A stretch of DNA of 64,000 bases from Spirosoma sp. KCTC 42546. Lineage in GTDB: Bacteria > Bacteroidota > Bacteroidia > Cytophagales > Spirosomataceae. The DNA lies in contig NZ_CP041360.1 in NCBI RefSeq assembly GCF_006965485.1, positions 2,418,001 to 2,482,000 on the forward strand, given 5' to 3'. Numbering within the stretch: the first letter of the stretch is position 1; each line of letters begins with the position of its first letter. The translations under genes and the position numbers were made by a program. The notes beneath the pieces were generated by a model, which searched no databases, was not told where the DNA came from, and saw nothing but the letters and a program-made list of their open reading frames with translations. Below are positions 61,123 through 64,000 of this stretch, piece by piece.

Positions 61123-62193
61123 CTATTTAATATACCGAAAATCCTCCCCGCCTTTCAGCGCCAATAGGGTTTCGTACATGAGCTTGATGACGTTCTGCAC
61201 ATCATCCATATGAACGGTCTCAACGGTTGTGTGCATGTACTTGAGTGGCAACGAAATCAAGGCAGAAGCTATCCCCTCGGTTGCATACGCGAAGGCATCG
61301 GTGTCTGTACCTGTCGAGCGGCTAACAGCCTGACGCTGGAAGGCAATCTCCTGTTGGTCAGCAACAGCAATCAGGAAATCGAGAACGTTGTTCTGTACGG
61401 CAGGGCCGTAGCATAAGACCGGTCCTGCGCCACATTTGAGGTCACCCTGTTCTTTTTTATCGTACTTCGGCGATTGCGTATCGTGGGTTACGTCGGTGCA
61501 AATGGCGAGGTCCGGCTTTAGGCGACGGGCAATCATTTCGGCCCCTCGAAGGCCAATTTCTTCCTGAACCGCATTGACAATGTAGAGCGTGAAAGGCAGG
61601 GTTACATTGTTTTCTTTTAACAACCGGGCCACTTCAGCAATCATGAAGCCACCCATCCGATTGTCCAGAGCCCGGCCAACAAAATATCGGTTATTCAACT
61701 CCATCAGCCCATCGACGAATGTGCAGACGGTACCAACATGAATGCCCATGTCGAGGACTTCCTGCTTGGTTGCCGCACCCACGTCGATGAACAGATCCGT
61801 TACTTTAGGGGCTGTATCTTTTGCCAGATCACGGACATGAATAGCTGGCCAGCCGAATACGCCTTCTACCACACCCTGCTTCGTGTGCAGGTTTACCCGC
61901 ATTGATGGGGCAATAACCGCATCGGAGCCCCCGTTGCGCCGAACATAGAGGTAGCCATCGTCGGAAATGTAATTGACAAACCACGAAATTTCGTCGGAGT
62001 GGGCTTCGATTACGACTTTGTAGTCTTTGCCCGGTCCGATAACCCCAACAGCAGTGCCGTAGGTATCCACGATGTATTCGTCGGTATAGGGTTTGAGGTA
62101 ATCCAGCCAAATCTGCTGCCCTGAGGATTCAAAGCCAGTTGGTGAGGCATTGTTAAGGTACTTGTACAGGAAGCTTTTACTTTGTTCGTTCAT
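61123..62193 (-). CDS. M42-family glutamyl/deblocking aminopeptidase
   Basis: The 356-residue metallopeptidase has the two-metal site residues of M42 proteins: H65 and D67 in EAHSDE, D in ALDNRMGG, EE in VQEEIGLRGA, D in CTDVTHD, and H in LKYMHTTVE. It releases N-terminal residues from peptides, usually as a large cytoplasmic shell. Its last 15 codons and stop are duplicated 575 bases downstream (60549-60597), with hicBA in between. Confidence 0.9.
   Translation of the reverse strand: MNEQSKSFLYKYLNNASPTGFESSGQQIWLDYLKPYTDEYIVDTYGTAVGVIGPGKDYKVVIEAHSDEISWFVNYISDDGYLYVRRNGGSDAVIAPSMRVNLHTKQGVVEGVFGWPAIHVRDLAKDTAPKVTDLFIDVGAATKQEVLDMGIHVGTVCTFVDGLMELNNRYFVGRALDNRMGGFMIAEVARLLKENNVTLPFTLYIVNAVQEEIGLRGAEMIARRLKPDLAICTDVTHDTQSPKYDKKEQGDLKCGAGPVLCYGPAVQNNVLDFLIAVADQQEIAFQRQAVSRSTGTDTDAFAYATEGIASALISLPLKYMHTTVETVHMDDVQNVIKLMYETLLALKGGEDFRYIK
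61124..61172 (-). repeat. 49-bp direct repeat, right copy (native 3' end of the M42 gene)
   Basis: This is the functional end of the aminopeptidase gene, coding TLLALKGGEDFRYIK and TAG. It differs from the left copy at two inner positions and at the last base of the stop codon, just outside the repeat. Confidence 0.93.
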
Positions 62194-62278
62194 TGTGCTT
62201 AACTAATGTAAATCCGTTTGCGGTTGAAGGTTATAAAGAATAGTATCTGCGTTCTGTTCCAATTATAAACTAAACGAA

Positions 62279-62704
62279 TCAAAACCCAATCCGTTCGCGC
62301 TTCTGCTCAACGCCCATAGAGCGGAGCAATTCCATCGCTATCCGCTCGTCGTATTTGCGTTTCCAGTAGTCCGCTTCCAGGCGAAGTTTGTCTAGCTCGA
62401 CTTCCTGTTTCTCCACTGTCAGGCGGAGGGTTTCGAGTTCGTGGCTGACGACTGCGTCTGATTTTGGCTCGATGACCTGGGCGGTTACGGCTTCGTCGGA
62501 GAGGAGCGTTAGGGGCGAAACGTCCAGAACGCTGGCAATTTGGCTCAGTCGCGAAAGGGTCAGGTCGGTTTTGCCGCGCTCAATATCACCATACGCTGTG
62601 GTAGACAGATTAAGCAGATCGGCCATGTTTTCCTGCGATAAACCGCGTTGAAGCCGTTCTAAACGTATTTTTTCGGCCGGGCCACGAGAGGTGATAGTGC
62701 TCAT
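62279..62704 (-). CDS. XRE-family helix-turn-helix regulator with C-terminal coiled coil
   Basis: From the ATG at 62704 (MSTITSRGP) the 141-residue product has an HTH_3 domain at about 10-65 ([26 protein letters not shown]) and a C-terminal coiled-coil helix at about 90-125 ([20 protein letters not shown]). It should be a DNA-binding dimer. Targets are not known. It is divergent from clpP, with a spacer of 134 bases. Confidence 0.83.
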   Translation of the reverse strand: MSTITSRGPAEKIRLERLQRGLSQENMADLLNLSTTAYGDIERGKTDLTLSRLSQIASVLDVSPLTLLSDEAVTAQVIEPKSDAVVSHELETLRLTVEKQEVELDKLRLEADYWKRKYDERIAMELLRSMGVEQKRERIGF

Positions 62705-62838
62705 ATCAAGTAACAACGATAAATTCTAAACCAAAACTGACAGGGTTTTTCGGTAGGATAACGCAATTTTGTAACGAAACGATTCTCGAACTTACACCAA
62801 TCATTATTGGTTTTCAAATTAACGAAGTAAACCCCATT

Positions 62839-63528
62839 ATGAATAACGAAAAAGAATTCCGCAATTTCGCGGTGCATCACATGGGCCTCAATGGCCTGAC
62901 AGTAGATGGTTACGTAAAACACACTGTCGAAAATCAACAGGTTGAAAACATGACCCGTTCGGTTATTGAAGAACGGCCAATGAATTTCCGGGAAGTAGAC
63001 GTGTTCTCGCGCCTGATGGCCGACCGTATTATTTTTATGGGTCTGCCAGTTGATGATAATATTGCCAACATCATTGTGGCTCAGTTATTATTCCTGGAAT
63101 CGGCTGATCCGAAAAAAGATATCCTGATGTATTTGAACAGCCCTGGTGGTTCGGTCTACGCTGGCCTGGGTATTTACGATACCATGCAGTACGTTCGGCC
63201 CGACGTGGCTACGGTTTGTACCAGCCTTGCTGCTTCCATGGGTGCTGTGTTACTGGCTGGTGGCGCTGCCGGAAAGCGTTCTGCTTTACCACACGCCCGG
63301 GTCATGATCCACCAGCCATCGGGTGGTGCTCAGGGAACCTCGAAAGATATGCAGGTGACCATGAAGGAAATGCTTGAACTGGAAAAAGATCTGTACCGGA
63401 TTTTGGCCAGCCATTCAGGCCGTACCTACGAAGAAATCGAACAGGCCTCTGACCGTGATAAATGGTTCCGGGCCGAAGAAGCCAAAGAATATGGCTTGAT
63501 CGACGAAGTTCTTCGCCGGGAAAAGTAA
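62839..63528 (+). CDS. clpP: ATP-dependent Clp protease proteolytic subunit ClpP
   Basis: The 229-residue protein has the catalytic triad of ClpP: Ser133 in [10 protein letters not shown], His158 in MIHQPSGG, and an Asp in the SDRDKWF region. [11 protein letters not shown] and [11 protein letters not shown] are standard. It forms the tetradecameric protease that works with ClpX, whose gene starts 290 bases downstream. About 35 N-terminal residues before the conserved core are typical for the phylum. Confidence 0.95.
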   Translation: MNNEKEFRNFAVHHMGLNGLTVDGYVKHTVENQQVENMTRSVIEERPMNFREVDVFSRLMADRIIFMGLPVDDNIANIIVAQLLFLESADPKKDILMYLNSPGGSVYAGLGIYDTMQYVRPDVATVCTSLAASMGAVLLAGGAAGKRSALPHARVMIHQPSGGAQGTSKDMQVTMKEMLELEKDLYRILASHSGRTYEEIEQASDRDKWFRAEEAKEYGLIDEVLRREK

Positions 63529-63538
63529 GCTGAGTTAC

Positions 63539-63617
63539 GAGCTACGGTTTACGACCGCGCGGGCGGCCCCGTTACGATTTTTTGCTGACGCCAGAGTCAA
63601 ACCGTAAATCGTAGCTC
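63539..63617. repeat. Inverted repeat between clpP and clpX, TACGGTTTACG family
   Basis: GAGCTACGGTTTACG (63539-63553) and CGTAAATCGTAGCTC (63603-63617) pair at 14 of 15 positions around a GC-rich loop with GACGCC-like sequence. It resembles the arms of elements at 40990 and 47880. Confidence 0.72.
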
Positions 63618-63672
63618 ATAAAGCAATAAGTTTGACCGTTTGCTTGCCAGTTAATAACTTTGCTATCGACAA

Positions 63673-63703
63673 ATGGCTCAGGTTCGCCTGAGTCATTTTT
63701 TTT
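63673..63703 (+). terminator. Rho-independent terminator with UUCG loop after clpP
   Basis: ATGGCTCAGG (63673-63682) pairs with CCTGAGTCAT (63687-63696), one G-U pair, closed by a TTCG tetraloop and followed by seven or eight T. It separates clpP from clpX, so clpX probably has its own promoter at 63710-63818. Confidence 0.88.
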
Positions 63704-63818
63704 CTGCCGAAATTTAGGGTAACAAAGTGTCTTTACGATCTGTTAATTCAAATCGGGTTATAAGCATACCACTCTTATAAATCCGCTAACCCCCAACTTA
63801 TTCACACTGCAAACGTTC

Positions 63819-64000
63819 ATGCCACAAATTAGTTGCTCGTTCTGTGGACGGCGCAAAAACGAGGTGATGCTGCTACTGTCCGGCATCGACGCACACATCT
63901 GTAACTACTGTATCGAGCAGGGGCATCAGGTGGTACTGGAAGAAATGCGCCCCAAAAAGAGCGAACCAACCGAGGTGAAGATCAATCTCATCAAGCCGGT
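63819..64000 (+). CDS. clpX: ATP-dependent protease ATPase subunit ClpX, N-terminal part (cut by window edge)
   Basis: The first 60 residues are visible from an ATG at 63819. They form the ClpX zinc-binding domain with CSFCGR and CNYCIEQG cysteine pairs, the usual N-terminal signature. The AAA+ domain lies beyond the window. ClpX unfolds proteins for ClpP, encoded just upstream. Confidence 0.93.
   Translation, partial: MPQISCSFCGRRKNEVMLLLSGIDAHICNYCIEQGHQVVLEEMRPKKSEPTEVKINLIKP

Overview
The window looks like a chromosomal segment of a Bacteroidota bacterium of the order Cytophagales, and gene content is most like Spirosoma and its relatives (inference). The signs are carboxypeptidase-regulatory/TonB-dependent outer-membrane receptors paired with lipoproteins, DUF4249, GLPGLI, OMP_b-brl_3 and DUF4260 proteins, almost no Shine-Dalgarno sites, and promoter -7 boxes of the Bacteroidota form TAnnTTTG. 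No rRNA, standard tRNA, CRISPR array, prophage or IS element was seen.

Layout. 1-6510: a partial outer-membrane barrel gene, then a TonB receptor followed by three tandem DUF4249 lipoprotein genes, the first a double-deletion mosaic pseudogene. 6581-9684: a nucleotide-sugar epimerase and the K+ transporter Kup. 9974-12156: the most striking region. A Ro60/Rsr (TROVE-vWA) gene is followed on the same strand by four tandem Y-RNA-like noncoding RNA genes. All four share a 23-nt block, a closing terminal stem and a T-arm. Two also carry a circularly permuted tRNA-like module (T-arm, closed acceptor hairpin, D-arm). 12311-21150: divergent from rsr lies a gene set of two FHA/zinc-ribbon proteins, a membrane protein, a PP2C phosphatase, an exported caspase-like peptidase, a Ser/Thr kinase with TPRs, a TPR protein and a PKD/LamG lipoprotein. 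21158-24679: an ECF sigma factor with its anti-sigma-like partner, plus two secreted or unknown proteins. 24676-26846: divergent mntH and a DtxR/MntR-type regulator sharing a 28-bp palindromic operator. 26938-38377: an LptF/G-type permease, an EamA transporter and a surface-glycan cluster (three GT-C-like membrane proteins, two GT2 enzymes, one MBOAT acyltransferase). 38449-49257: housekeeping genes (msrB, moxR, prmC, ribD, nagA, aroA) and a second TonB receptor with a lipoprotein. 49423-57434: small metabolic and regulatory genes (PhyH dioxygenase, two AraC regulators, Uma2, BtuF-like, GLPGLI). 57473-64000: a large TonB/OMP_b-brl_3 protein, a hicBA toxin-antitoxin pair flanked by 49-bp duplications of the end of an M42 aminopeptidase gene, an XRE regulator, clpP and the start of clpX.

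A second theme is the many long intergenic hairpins (perfect stems of up to 36 bp), several of which fall into dispersed sequence families. At three places such repeat sequence has been absorbed into reading frames: ribD, the signal peptide of the 57473 receptor, and the N-terminus of the PKD/LamG lipoprotein. All calls come from reading the sequence and from remembered family features; no database search was run.
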